Shown: positions 17,656 through 26,840 of the stretch, piece by piece
How positions within the stretch are numbered: position 1 is the stretch's first letter
Layout of the letters: every line of letters begins with the position of its first letter
Origin: Streptomyces tsukubensis
GTDB lineage: Bacteria > Actinomycetota > Actinomycetes > Streptomycetales > Streptomycetaceae
Direction: 5' to 3'
DNA length: 64,000 nucleotides
Assembly: GCF_009296025.1 (NCBI RefSeq)
Contig: NZ_CP045178.1
Location: 5,890,001-5,954,000 of the forward strand
Translations under genes and position numbers: made by a program
Notes under the pieces: generated by a model
Database searches by the model: none
What the model saw: only the letters and a program-made list of their open reading frames with translations
Told to the model about the DNA's origin: nothing

Positions 17656-20046
17656 ATGCGCCCCACATACGCACTCGGTCCGCGGCCGAGACGAAGAGAT
17701 CCGGTAGACCCGCACTTCTTTCCCGCGCTCCTGACCAGGCTGGTTCCGGGAGTGGCCCTGTTGACGCTGCTGGCTTCCGTGCTCACCGCCGCGGGTGCCA
17801 CTCCCGTGTCGGCCGCACCGGCCGCGTGGACGCCGAAACCCGCGCCCATGACCACCCCGTGGACCGATCAGGTCCCGGTGGACAAGCCATTGCCGGAGTA
17901 CCCGCGCCCCCAGCTGACCCGCCCCGACTGGGCCAATCTCAACGGCATCTGGGACTTCGCGGTGACCTCGAAGGACGCCGGGCAGCCCGCACAGTTCACC
18001 GAGCAGATCAGAGTGCCCTTCGTCGCGGAGTCGGCGCTCTCCGGGGTCCAGCGCAAGATCACGGAGAATGACAAGCTCTGGTACAAACGCACCTTCACCG
18101 TCCCGGCCGGCTGGAGCGGACGCAGGATCCAGCTCAACTTCGGTGCCTCCGACTGGCAGTCGACCGTCTGGGTCAATGGACAGCGGGTCGGCGCCCACAA
18201 GGGCGGCTACGACGCCTTCTCGTACGACATCACGCCCCAACTCGTCTCGGGCACCAACACCATCGTCGTCTCCGTCCACGACCCCACGCAGACGGGCGGC
18301 CAAGCCGTCGGCAAGCAGCGCGTCAACGACGTGCAGCCGCACTCGGGCGGCGGGATCTTCTACACCGCCGCCTCCGGCATCTGGCAGACCGTCTGGATCG
18401 AGCCGGTCGCGCCCGCGCACATCACCCGCCTCGACATGACACCGCGGCTCGGTGACAGCACCCTGCGGGTCAAGGTCCAGGGAACCGGCCTCTCGGGCGA
18501 GACCGCGAAGGTGACCGTCTCTTCCGGCAGGACCGTGGTCGGCACGGCCACAGGGCAGCCGGGCGCGGAGCTGACCGTCCCCGTGCCCGGTCCGCACCTG
18601 TGGACACCCGACGATCCCTACCTCTACGACGTGAAGGCGGAGCTGACCACAGGCTCCACCACCGTGGACACCGTCGGCGGCTACACGGGGATGCGCTCCG
18701 TCTCGACCGCGAAGGTCGACGGAGTGACGCGGCCGGTGCTCAACGGCAAGTTCGTCTTCCAGACAGGAACGCTCGACCAGGGCTACTGGCCCGACGGCAT
18801 CTACACCGCGCCCACCGACGCCGCCCTCAAGTCCGACCTTCAGGCCCACAAGGACCTCGGCTTCAACATGGTGCGCAAACACATCAAGGTCGAGCCGCAG
18901 CGCTGGTTCTACTGGGCGGACCGGCTGGGGCTCATGGTCTGGCAGGACATGCCGGCGATGGATACGGGGAAGTCCCCCGACAGCGCGGCCCGCACCCAGT
19001 GGGAGTCCGAATACCACGCCATCATCGACCAGCACCGCAGTTCTCCCGCGCTGGTGCAGTGGGTCAACCAGAACGAAGGCTGGGGCCAGTACGACCAGGC
19101 CCGGATAGCCAATGAGGTCAAGGCGTACGACCCTTCGCGGCTCGTCGACAACATGAGCGGCGTGAACTGCTGCGGCTCCGTCGACGGCGGTAACGGCGAC
19201 GTGATCGACCACCACAACTACGTGGGCCCCGGCGTCACGGCCCCGACCGCGACCCGAGCGGCGGTACTCGGTGAGTTCGGTGGCCTCGGCTACAGAGTGC
19301 CGGGCCATGAATGGTTCCCCGGCGGCGGCTTCAGCTACGAGGACCAGCCGAACACCGCGACCCTCAACAACCGCTTCGTCGGACTGATCGAAGCGATCCG
19401 GCTCAGTCAGCTCCCTGCCGGGCTCTCCGCCTCGGTGTACACCGAGATCACCGACGTGGAGAACGAGGCGAACGGACTGCTCACCTACGACCGGCAGGTG
19501 GTCAAGGTCGACGCGGCCCGCGTCAAGGCGGCCAACCAGGCCCTGATCAGTGCCTCGCAGAACCCGCCACCACCCGTCACCCTGCCCACCGGCGGCTACA
19601 AGTCCCTGCGTGTCACGACCCCGGGCAACACCGCCAAATACCTGCGCCACTCCGACGCCCTGGCCTACACCGCGGTCGTCGAAAGCGGCAGCTCCGCCCT
19701 GCTCAAGAACGACGCCACCTGGAAGATCGTCGCGGGACTCGGCAACAGCTCCTGCTACTCCTTCGAGTCGCGCAACTATCCCGGCGAATACCTCAGGCAC
19801 CGCGACTTCCGGGTCCGCCGCGACGCCAACGACGGCTCAGCGCTCTTCAAGGCCGACGCCACGTGGTGCGCCGTGGCAGGCACAGGCGGGGTACGGCTCG
19901 CCGCGTCGAACTTTCCCGGCAGCTACCTCCGCCACATCAACTCCGAAGTGTGGCTGGCCACGCCGGGCGGCTCCCACACGTGGGACAACCCCGCCACCTT
20001 CACCGAGGACACGACCTGGTCAGTGGAGGCCCCTTGGGCACCGTGA
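17656..20046 (+). CDS. secreted GH2-family glycoside hydrolase with AbfB domain
   Basis: 796 residues; ATG follows GAAGGAGAAG. Long twin-Arg-poor signal region (hydrophobic VALLTLLASVLTAAGA, cleavage near SAAPA). GH2 sugar-binding, immunoglobulin-like and TIM-barrel domains follow; acid/base Glu in WVNQNEGWG (about residue 474) and a candidate nucleophile in LGEFGGLG (about 538). Residues about 645-796 form an AbfB (CBM42-like) domain with two beta-trefoil repeats (AKYLRHSD, GEYLRHRD, GSYLRHIN), which binds arabinofuranose side chains. So it probably acts on arabinose-decorated plant polysaccharide, releasing a beta-linked sugar; exact specificity unknown. Confidence 0.9.
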   Translation: MRPTYALGPRPRRRDPVDPHFFPALLTRLVPGVALLTLLASVLTAAGATPVSAAPAAWTPKPAPMTTPWTDQVPVDKPLPEYPRPQLTRPDWANLNGIWDFAVTSKDAGQPAQFTEQIRVPFVAESALSGVQRKITENDKLWYKRTFTVPAGWSGRRIQLNFGASDWQSTVWVNGQRVGAHKGGYDAFSYDITPQLVSGTNTIVVSVHDPTQTGGQAVGKQRVNDVQPHSGGGIFYTAASGIWQTVWIEPVAPAHITRLDMTPRLGDSTLRVKVQGTGLSGETAKVTVSSGRTVVGTATGQPGAELTVPVPGPHLWTPDDPYLYDVKAELTTGSTTVDTVGGYTGMRSVSTAKVDGVTRPVLNGKFVFQTGTLDQGYWPDGIYTAPTDAALKSDLQAHKDLGFNMVRKHIKVEPQRWFYWADRLGLMVWQDMPAMDTGKSPDSAARTQWESEYHAIIDQHRSSPALVQWVNQNEGWGQYDQARIANEVKAYDPSRLVDNMSGVNCCGSVDGGNGDVIDHHNYVGPGVTAPTATRAAVLGEFGGLGYRVPGHEWFPGGGFSYEDQPNTATLNNRFVGLIEAIRLSQLPAGLSASVYTEITDVENEANGLLTYDRQVVKVDAARVKAANQALISASQNPPPPVTLPTGGYKSLRVTTPGNTAKYLRHSDALAYTAVVESGSSALLKNDATWKIVAGLGNSSCYSFESRNYPGEYLRHRDFRVRRDANDGSALFKADATWCAVAGTGGVRLAASNFPGSYLRHINSEVWLATPGGSHTWDNPATFTEDTTWSVEAPWAP

Positions 20047-20309
20047 GCGGCTCCGTCGCGCGGACCGTGCCCGCCCGCGGCCGTACGGACTCCTTCTCGT
20101 AGGCCATCGGGACACGCATGAACGGGTGGGTCCCGGTGAGACCGGGGCCCACCCCAGTACGCGTGCTGAAGAGCCGATCCTCGTGCGTGGGGCGTGGGCG
20201 GGGGGGCGTGTGCGTGGAAGGCACGGGGTGGCGGGTTCGCCGGCCCGCCCGCCCGCCGGTCCGTCGCATAAGCCCTCGCCCGCGCCGGCCGCTCACCGCC
20301 CCACTGACC

Positions 20310-22547
20310 TCACCGCCCCACCGACCCGTACAACTCGCGCTCCCGCAGTAGCTCCGCCGCCTTCGTCAGCGCGGCGGACAGCCTGCGCCGATAGGTGCTG
20401 AAGGACAGCGCCGCCCGGCTCGCCGCGGCCTGCTGGCTGCGCGGGCCGCTCAGATAGGTGATCTCCAGTACGTCGCCGAGCTGCCGCAGCCCGGCATGGG
20501 CACGCAACTGGGCCACCGTCTCCGTCAACACCTCGCGCAACGCCGCCGCGTCAGCGCCGGGGGAGACCAAACGGGTCCCCAGCAGTGCGCTCTCCGCGAG
20601 CGCCCGCGGGTCGAGCGCCGCGCGGTATGCCTGCTTGACCGCGTCCGCGAACTCGGACCACTGCATGGCCGGTTCTGCCCCGACCGTACTGGCGGCAGGG
20701 GCGGCCGCAGGCTCATCGGAGAGCAGCCGGGTGCGCAGCGCCGCCGCCCACCGGTCGAAAGGAGCGCTGCGCCAGTCCTGTACGAAGGGCAGCGCCAGCT
20801 CGCCGTCCGGCCCGCCGACCGGTGCCGTGCGCTGCTGCCCGTACAGATCGAGCAGCGACGACAACGGCTGTTGGTTCTGCGTGGTGCACGTCCAGCTCAC
20901 CGCAAGCCCAGGCGTGGTGGCCCACAGGGTGGTCAGCGCGGAGCAGGCAGCGGTCGCGCTCCCGGTGCTCCAACGCCCCAGCAGCAGGCGCTCGCCGTGC
21001 CGCAGTGGCGAACGCTCGGCGACGTGGTCGAGCGCCGCCCGTGCCACCGGATCGTCGGGCAGCCCCGAGGCCCCCGCCTCCAGACAGGGTGCGACGAGCG
21101 CGCCGACGATCCCGCGCCCTCCGTCCACCGCGACGCTGAAAGCCGTCGGCTGGAGCTCCCACCACTCCCTGGCCAGCGCGCCGGCCGCGACACCGTGTTC
21201 CTTCTCGATCGCGGCCACCACCTCGTTCAGGTCGTCGGGGCGTGCGGCACGGAGCTGGAGACGGTCCGCGCCGTGCCAGTCCACCTCCTCCCGCGCGACC
21301 CGGTTGGTCCGCCCCAGATAGGCGAGGTCCGCGCCGGAGACCCAGCGGCCACCGGCACGGCGCGCCAGCCGAGCGGCGAGGTGGGCGTGGATCCGACGGA
21401 AGAGACGCTCGTACTCCTCAATGCCGCGCCAGCGCAGGTCTGCCAGGAGCGCCTCCCGTACCAGCTCGTGCGGGACGAGGCCCTCAGCGGTGCTGCGCAC
21501 GAACGACAGACCGCGCAGCCAGGCGCACAGCGCCCTCGCCTCGGCCACGGGCACATCCAAGGCGTGTCGCACCAGTTCCTCGGTGGTGACACGGGCCAGC
21601 GCCAACGCGTGGAGCGCTTCCGCCTGATCCGGAGCCGGGCTCTCCCGCAGCAGCAGCCGCAGCAGTTCACGCACCAGGTCGGGGGAGTCGCGCAACTCCC
21701 AGCCGCGACGGGGAGCGGATCCCTCCGTGCCCGGTGCGTCCGCAGTGTCCAGCACAGGACTCGTATCCTGCACGGCCCCCGTGTCCTGCACGGCCCCCGT
21801 GTCCTGCACGGCCCCCGTGTCCTGCACGGCCCCCGTGTCCCGCACGGCATCCGAGTGCCGCACGGCATCCGAGTCCCGCACCGGACTCGTGTCCCGCACG
21901 GCTCCCGAGTCCTGGGCGGTGATCCCTTGTTCGTCGGCGAAGAGCGCCAGAGCGAGGGGCAGTCCGTGCGCGGCCCGCACGATGCCGGGAACGGCGGGCC
22001 CCGTCACATCCCGGTTGCGCAGCAGCAGCGTGGCCTCGGCGTCGTCCATGCCCCGTAGTTCCACACTGCGCAGTGCGTGCCACCACTGCGCGTCGGTACG
22101 CCACTCGGCCGATGGGGGACGTCGTCCCGCGACGACCAGCAGCAGGTGTGCGGGCATGCGCGGCAGGAAATCCTCCCGCAGCCACTGCTCCAGCGGACCC
22201 AGCGACTCCCCGGAGTCGACCAGCAGCAGCCGCGCGTCCGCGGGTGGGCCCTGCGCTCGCAGTGCTGCCAGGAACGCCTCAGACGTCGGGGCCGTACCTC
22301 GCATGTCGACCATGCGGACCTCGTCGCCGTGTTCCAGCGCCTCGTCGGCGAACCGGCGCAGCAGAGTGCTCTTGCCGATACCCCCCATGCCGTGCAGCCA
22401 CAGGACGAAACAGCCCCGCCGGTCGCTGAGCATCAGCTCACGCAGCAGTCGCAGTTCGGAGTCTCTGCCCGTGAACGCCCTTTTGCGCAGGGCGGCCAGG
22501 CCGTTCCCGTGGGAGTCGACCGGTAGGGGGGAGGACGGTATCCGCAT
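20310..22547 (-). CDS. STAND-type ATPase with GNAT-like middle and C-terminal HTH
   Basis: 745 residues. P-loop GMGGIGKST (residues 53-60), Walker B-like LLLVDSGES, and an NB-ARC-like arrangement to about residue 210. Residues about 215-270 are a low-complexity stretch of six-residue units (AVQDTG and variants; DNA 21763-21915, 18-bp period). Residues about 425-530 (LRAARPDDLNEVVAAIEKEHG ... VAVDGGRGIVGALVAP) resemble a GNAT acetyltransferase, and the last about 60 (SRAALSFSTYRRRLSAAL) resemble a sigma-factor-like helix-turn-helix. Probably a signal-transducing switch regulator. No target gene is evident. Confidence 0.75.
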   Translation of the reverse strand: MRIPSSPLPVDSHGNGLAALRKRAFTGRDSELRLLRELMLSDRRGCFVLWLHGMGGIGKSTLLRRFADEALEHGDEVRMVDMRGTAPTSEAFLAALRAQGPPADARLLLVDSGESLGPLEQWLREDFLPRMPAHLLLVVAGRRPPSAEWRTDAQWWHALRSVELRGMDDAEATLLLRNRDVTGPAVPGIVRAAHGLPLALALFADEQGITAQDSGAVRDTSPVRDSDAVRHSDAVRDTGAVQDTGAVQDTGAVQDTGAVQDTSPVLDTADAPGTEGSAPRRGWELRDSPDLVRELLRLLLRESPAPDQAEALHALALARVTTEELVRHALDVPVAEARALCAWLRGLSFVRSTAEGLVPHELVREALLADLRWRGIEEYERLFRRIHAHLAARLARRAGGRWVSGADLAYLGRTNRVAREEVDWHGADRLQLRAARPDDLNEVVAAIEKEHGVAAGALAREWWELQPTAFSVAVDGGRGIVGALVAPCLEAGASGLPDDPVARAALDHVAERSPLRHGERLLLGRWSTGSATAACSALTTLWATTPGLAVSWTCTTQNQQPLSSLLDLYGQQRTAPVGGPDGELALPFVQDWRSAPFDRWAAALRTRLLSDEPAAAPAASTVGAEPAMQWSEFADAVKQAYRAALDPRALAESALLGTRLVSPGADAAALREVLTETVAQLRAHAGLRQLGDVLEITYLSGPRSQQAAASRAALSFSTYRRRLSAALTKAAELLRERELYGSVGR
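21763..21915. repeat. 18-bp tandem repeat inside the STAND ATPase gene
   Basis: About eight units of GTGTCCTGCACGGCCCCC and variants on the + strand, encoding AVQDTG-like hexapeptides in the ATPase. The central four are identical, which points to recent expansion. Confidence 0.85.
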
Positions 22548-22617
22548 CGTCTACCTGCCGAACCGATGGCCACCGTCGGCGGCCTTGCCCCCGACAGCGC
22601 GGGCGTCGTAGGACGGT

Positions 22618-22767
22618 ATGGAGGACGGAGCCCCCGCGATACCCGGCGATACGACCTCTGTGATCATCGAGCTGTTCCTTGGAGCAGGGGCCGGTATCTG
22701 TTTCCTGAATGCCAGTACTGAGGATGCCGTGACGAAGGAAGCTGTCGCGTCGGCGAGAAGTACGTAG
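22618..22767 (+). CDS. possible small ORF, 49 residues
   Basis: ATG preceded by AGGAC; the product begins MEDGAPAIPGDTTSVIIELF and has no recognised domain. Third-position GC is only about two-thirds, well below real genes here, so it may be a fragment of a former gene. Confidence 0.25.
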   Translation: MEDGAPAIPGDTTSVIIELFLGAGAGICFLNASTEDAVTKEAVASARST

Positions 22768-22798
22768 TCCAGCCGGTTACGTAGCCGGCGTGGGGCCG

Positions 22799-22987
22799 TC
22801 ACCGTGACATCTCACGGAGCCGGGGGCGTGTGGAGACGTCCACCGCGCGGTGGACCGGCGACACCTGCTCGCCGAGTCCGGCTTCCGCCGTACCGGCCAC
22901 CACTACGGCCCCGTCACGCCCGGTGGCCGCAGAAGCCACCAGTGGGTCGATCTCACCCCGCTCTGCATGGCGGGCCACGAATCGCAT
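22799..22987 (-). CDS. possible small protein, 62 residues
   Basis: ATG preceded by AGGAGG nine bases upstream. Further upstream on the minus strand is TTGACA (23054-23059 region) followed 17 bases later by CACGAT, a plausible promoter. The product starts MRFVARHAERGEIDPLVASA, with no membrane segment and no family I know. Good expression signals but no independent evidence that it is made. Confidence 0.35.
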   Translation of the reverse strand: MRFVARHAERGEIDPLVASAATGRDGAVVVAGTAEAGLGEQVSPVHRAVDVSTRPRLREMSR

Positions 22988-23119
22988 CGGAGCGGCCTCC
23001 TGATGAGCAATGTTACGTTTTTTAGGGTAGTTAATCGTGATGAGATGGCACGAGCCTGTCAACTTGACCACGAGCGTCGGATCTTGCTGTGTGCCTCAGC
23101 CATGGCTCGCCGGCGGTGG

Positions 23120-23773
23120 TCACTGACCCCAGCCGCCCCCGACCGTCACACTCGCCAGGTACGAGTCGCGCAGCGCCTTGCGCAGACCGGGGACGAGGTC
23201 GTCGTAACGCGCGGCCAGCTCCTTGAATATCTGCTTGTTCTCGCGGCGCTCCTTCCCGGAGAACACGCTCGTCACCTCGACCTCGTAGGCGAAGACGGCC
23301 ATGGTCAGCTCGTCCACCGCTACCGCCGCCGGATCCGAACCGCCGAGCACCGCGCTCCGTACCCTCTCCCGCAGGGCCAGCACCTCCTGCGGGTCATTGA
23401 CGGAGACCTTGTCGATGCCGACCAGTCCCAATCGCTTCTCGTGCGTGACGGTGATCGCCCCCGTCGCCGCGAGCTGCTCGCGGACCGGCTTCTCCGCGGT
23501 GTGCGCCTTGTTGTGCACGAACTGGAGCCACCCCTTCGGCTTCTCCGTCGGCAGATCGTGCAGCACCGCGGCGGCGAACGAGTCGGCGGGCGCCTTGGCG
23601 GGGCGTCTTACGACCTTCCGCCCCTTGGCGTTGAGCGAGCCGTCGATGACCAGCTCGGACAGTGCCGCGGCCCGCAGCAACTGGCCACGCCCCTGAAGGT
23701 TGGTGAGCTCGAACTTTTCCTTGTCCACGGTGTAACAGAGCAGGTAGAGGCTCTGGGGGAGGGTCTGGTACAT
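23120..23773 (-). CDS. GPP34 (GOLPH3-like) family protein
   Basis: 217 residues; ATG preceded by GGAGGAAG. The sequence LYLLCYTVDKEKFELTNLQG ... RAAALSELVIDG is the start of the GPP34 domain, homologous to the Golgi phosphoprotein GOLPH3 that binds phosphoinositides. Actinomycetes carry several copies of unknown role. A conserved WLQFVHNKA segment sits mid-domain. No signal peptide: probably cytoplasmic or peripheral to the membrane. Confidence 0.82.
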   Translation of the reverse strand: MYQTLPQSLYLLCYTVDKEKFELTNLQGRGQLLRAAALSELVIDGSLNAKGRKVVRRPAKAPADSFAAAVLHDLPTEKPKGWLQFVHNKAHTAEKPVREQLAATGAITVTHEKRLGLVGIDKVSVNDPQEVLALRERVRSAVLGGSDPAAVAVDELTMAVFAYEVEVTSVFSGKERRENKQIFKELAARYDDLVPGLRKALRDSYLASVTVGGGWGQ

Positions 23774-23880
23774 GTTTCTTCCTCCGCGTTTCTCGAATGC
23801 GTTTCGCGAGTTCGGGGCTTCGGGGCTTCTGGGTGGGCCGGTCGGTGGGGCCCGTCGGTGGGGCCGGGGCCGGCCCTCTC

Positions 23881-23920
23881 GGAGCGGACGGCTACGACCG
23901 CGCCTGTAGCCGTCCGCTCC
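23881..23920. terminator. strong hairpin terminator
   Basis: Perfect 15-bp stem GGAGCGGACGGCTAC / GTAGCCGTCCGCTCC with a 10-base loop, just past the stop of the DUF3159 gene (which ends at 23944 on the minus strand). Confidence 0.75.
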
Positions 23921-23943
23921 GCGTAGCTGGTGTCCCCGCGGGA

Positions 23944-24693
23944 TCAGGACGAGGCGGCGGGCTGCCGCTGCCCCATCTCCTTGAGACGCTTGCCGGAGCG
24001 CCTGGCCGCCCACAGGACGACCAGGAAGGCGAGGGCGAGCAGCGGATATCCCATGGCTATCTTCGCGACGGCCAGCCATCCGGTGTGATCCTCGTCGTAG
24101 AGCCACTGTTGTACGGCGACCCGGGCGGCGAAGACGAGCGTGAGGGCGAGCGTGGCTATGTCGTAGTAGCGGCGCGAGGGCTTGTCCTTGAGCCAGCTGG
24201 TGCCGGTGCCGTTGAGCGCGCCCCAGACGATGCCGGCGAGTGGCCGACGCACGATGAGCGAGAGAAGGAAGACCGCGCAGAGGGCGACGTTGCTCCAGAT
24301 GCCCGTCAGGAAGAACCCCTTGGCCGAGCCGGTCTTCCACGCGACGAACGCGGCGACGGCGACGCCGAACAGACCGGACAGGGCGGGCTGGATCGGTTCC
24401 TTGCGCACCAGGCGCAGTACGGAGATGGCCACCCCGACACCGACTGCCGTGCAGATGGCGGCCATCAACCCGAGCGAGGCGTTGGCAAGGACGAAGGCGA
24501 CGATCGGAAGGGCCATGTAGACCAGGCCGGTCGTGCCGCCCATCTGCTCAAGCGGTGTCTGTTTGGCCTTCAGCTCCGTCGTGCCGCCCTGGCTCCTGTC
24601 CGGGCTGTCCTGGGTCCCGTCCGGGCTGTCCTGCGCCCTGTCCGGCTTGTGCTGGCCGTCGGTCGGGGTAGGGGGAAATTCGGGTTCAGTCAT
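23944..24693 (-). CDS. DUF3159 integral membrane protein
   Basis: 249 residues. About 45 N-terminal residues are Asp/Gln/Ser-rich with repeated QDSPDGTQDSPD units, then six or so membrane segments (IVAFVLANASLGLMAAICTA, ALSGLFGVAVAAFVAW and others) matching DUF3159. A conserved FFLTGIWSN and RPLAGIVWGAL sit between helices. Function unknown. In other actinomycetes this family often neighbours ion-transport or OB-fold genes; here it is followed by GPP34. Confidence 0.8.
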   Translation of the reverse strand: MTEPEFPPTPTDGQHKPDRAQDSPDGTQDSPDRSQGGTTELKAKQTPLEQMGGTTGLVYMALPIVAFVLANASLGLMAAICTAVGVGVAISVLRLVRKEPIQPALSGLFGVAVAAFVAWKTGSAKGFFLTGIWSNVALCAVFLLSLIVRRPLAGIVWGALNGTGTSWLKDKPSRRYYDIATLALTLVFAARVAVQQWLYDEDHTGWLAVAKIAMGYPLLALAFLVVLWAARRSGKRLKEMGQRQPAASS

Positions 24694-24800
24694 GCGAGAT
24701 CAACTCACCAGGTAGTCGTTTGGCTGAACGAATTACGGGCCTGGCCTGCGGATTACCGGATTGCGTACCGGCTCTTGCTCCTGGACGGGCCCGTGGGCCG

Positions 24801-26708
24801 CTACTCCGCGTCCTGTCGTATGCCCAAGTGCCGGGCGAGGAAGCGGTCCGCGGCGCGGAACATGTCGATGTTGTTCTCCGGGTTCACGAAGCCGTGGCCC
24901 TCGTTGTCCTTGACCATGTATTCGACCTCGACTCCACGGGCGCGGAGCGCGTCGACGATCTGGTCGGACTCGGCCTTGACCACGCGGATGTCGTTGCCGC
25001 CCTGGACCACCATCAGCGGCGTACGTATCTCGTCCACCCGGCTGATCGGCGAGCGGGCCAGCATCCGCGCTGCCTGCTCCGGGTCGTCGGGATCGCCGGC
25101 GAAGAGGTACCAATTGCTGATCAGCTGCGGCTTCACGAAATCAGGCACGGTCCTGAGGAAGGTGACAAGGTTCGAGATACCGCAGAAGTCGATCGAGGCG
25201 GCGAAGACATCAGGAGTGAAGGTGACACCGACCAGGGCGGCGTATCCGCCGTAGGAGCCACCGAAGATCGCCACTCGGTCCCGGTCGGCGTACCCCTCGT
25301 CGACGGCCCAGTCGACCGCGTCGATGAGGTCGTCGTGCATCTTCCCCGCCAGCTCCCCGATGCCTGCCTTGAGGAAGGCCTTGCCGAAGCCGGTCGAGCC
25401 GCGGAAGTTGACCTGGAGTACCGCGTAGCCGCGATTGGCGAGGAGCTGTGCGACGGCGTCGAAGCCCCAGCTGTCGCGGTGCCACGGTCCGCCGTGCACC
25501 AGCAGCACCATCGGCAGTCCGGAGGGCTCGGCTCCCAGGGGCAGAGTCAGGTACGAGTGGAGGGCCAGTCCGTCACGCGAGGTGATCGTGACCGGTGTCA
25601 TGGGGGCGAGCGTGTCGGGGTCCAGGTGCGGATACGGCCTGAACAGCAACCGGCTCCGCCCGGTGGTGTGGTCGTAGAAGTAAGTGACGGCGGGGTCGCG
25701 GTCGTGGGTGAAGCCGACGATCCAGCGCTGCCCACTGTCGTCGCACGACAGGTGCCCCACGTCCCCGTCGGACAGCTTGCTCAGGTTCTCCAACACCGCG
25801 GCGAAGTGCGGGTCGAGCGGCTGGATGAGCTGCCGTTCACCGAGGTAGCGCACGCCGATCAGCTCTCCGGTCCGCCGGTCCTGGATGAGCGGCGAAGGCA
25901 GCGTGGGGAAGACCACGCTCCGCGTGTCGAGGCCGAACTCCGGGTGGCTGTCGACCAGTGTCTCCTCGCCGGTGGCCAGGTCGAGCCGGATCAGCCGCGT
26001 CCGGTCGGTGTCCCTGTTGGAGCCGAGCCACACGCCGGTCCCGTCGGGCGTTGTCCGGAACGGCTGCACGCCCAAGGGGTAGTCGGCGCCCTCGAACGTG
26101 GTGACCGGACGCGACTTTCCCCTCTGGGCGTCCCACTGCGACAGCTCGATGAGTCCGTCGGTCGACAAGGTCAGGGCGTACAGGTCACCGCCAGGCGTGT
26201 ACAGCCAGCCGGCGACCTGGCCCGGGTTCTCGGCCAGCATCGTCAACTCGCCGGTGGCGATGTCTACTTCGTAGAGGTCGAACTCCAGCGGGTTCCTGCT
26301 GTTCAGATGCAGCAGGGCCTTGCCGGGCCGCGAGACCGACAGCTCGAAACCTGTGACCGTGGCTCCGGGGAAGGGGGTGAGATCGACGGCCTTCGCCTCC
26401 GGGTCCTCCAGGTCGACCCGGTAGATGTGCCACCGCTCGTCGCCGTCGCCGTCCTGTTCGTAGAGCAGCCACCGCGGGTCGTCGCACCAGTGGTAGGTGT
26501 GCACGCTGCGGTTGTCGTCGGCGGTGACACAGCGCGCCTCCGTGTCGGAATCGACGCTCTCCACCCATACGTTCAGCCGATCCCGCCAAGGTGCCAGGTA
26601 CGCCATCCTGGTGCCGTCGGGAGAGATCGACGCACCGGCGCGGACGGGAGCACCGAAGAGTTCCTCGACGGCGAGGCGCGGGACCACGTGCGGAACGGAA
26701 GTAGACAT
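24801..26708 (-). CDS. S9-family prolyl oligopeptidase-like peptidase
   Basis: 635 residues with no signal peptide, so cytoplasmic. N-terminal beta-propeller (residues about 20-370, repeated GTRMAYLAP, PRWLLYEQD, GDLYALTLS blades) and a C-terminal alpha/beta-hydrolase domain with catalytic Ser in GGSYGGY (about 485), Asp in GGNDIRV (about 572) and His in NEGHGF (about 604). It should cleave short peptides, with proline preference possible. The gene follows the TetR gene on the same strand after 132 bp and may be its target. Confidence 0.9.
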   Translation of the reverse strand: MSTSVPHVVPRLAVEELFGAPVRAGASISPDGTRMAYLAPWRDRLNVWVESVDSDTEARCVTADDNRSVHTYHWCDDPRWLLYEQDGDGDERWHIYRVDLEDPEAKAVDLTPFPGATVTGFELSVSRPGKALLHLNSRNPLEFDLYEVDIATGELTMLAENPGQVAGWLYTPGGDLYALTLSTDGLIELSQWDAQRGKSRPVTTFEGADYPLGVQPFRTTPDGTGVWLGSNRDTDRTRLIRLDLATGEETLVDSHPEFGLDTRSVVFPTLPSPLIQDRRTGELIGVRYLGERQLIQPLDPHFAAVLENLSKLSDGDVGHLSCDDSGQRWIVGFTHDRDPAVTYFYDHTTGRSRLLFRPYPHLDPDTLAPMTPVTITSRDGLALHSYLTLPLGAEPSGLPMVLLVHGGPWHRDSWGFDAVAQLLANRGYAVLQVNFRGSTGFGKAFLKAGIGELAGKMHDDLIDAVDWAVDEGYADRDRVAIFGGSYGGYAALVGVTFTPDVFAASIDFCGISNLVTFLRTVPDFVKPQLISNWYLFAGDPDDPEQAARMLARSPISRVDEIRTPLMVVQGGNDIRVVKAESDQIVDALRARGVEVEYMVKDNEGHGFVNPENNIDMFRAADRFLARHLGIRQDAE

Positions 26709-26840
26709 GCGGACACTCCTCCTGGAGTCGTCACGGATCGGTCGGTGTGCTGCGTCGCGCGCCGCTCGTTCGCCGCCCGCGGCTCGAAATCCTCAGGCGG
26801 CTAGTACGGCGACTTATCGAGCGATCGAACGGGCGGCCTC

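Larger units (their letters stand above)
22548..23119. other. gene-poor remnant zone
   Basis: 572 bp with lower GC and weak codon bias, between two minus-strand genes. It holds two small candidate reading frames (22618-22767 plus; 22799-22987 minus, listed separately) and an AT-rich stretch around 23012-23040. No recognisable gene spans it; it looks like decayed or recently rearranged DNA. Confidence 0.5.

Noticed and set aside
17437..19800. 787-codon minus-strand frame opposite the GH2 gene
   Set aside because: A shadow of GC-rich coding on the plus strand; no ribosome site and no recognisable domain.
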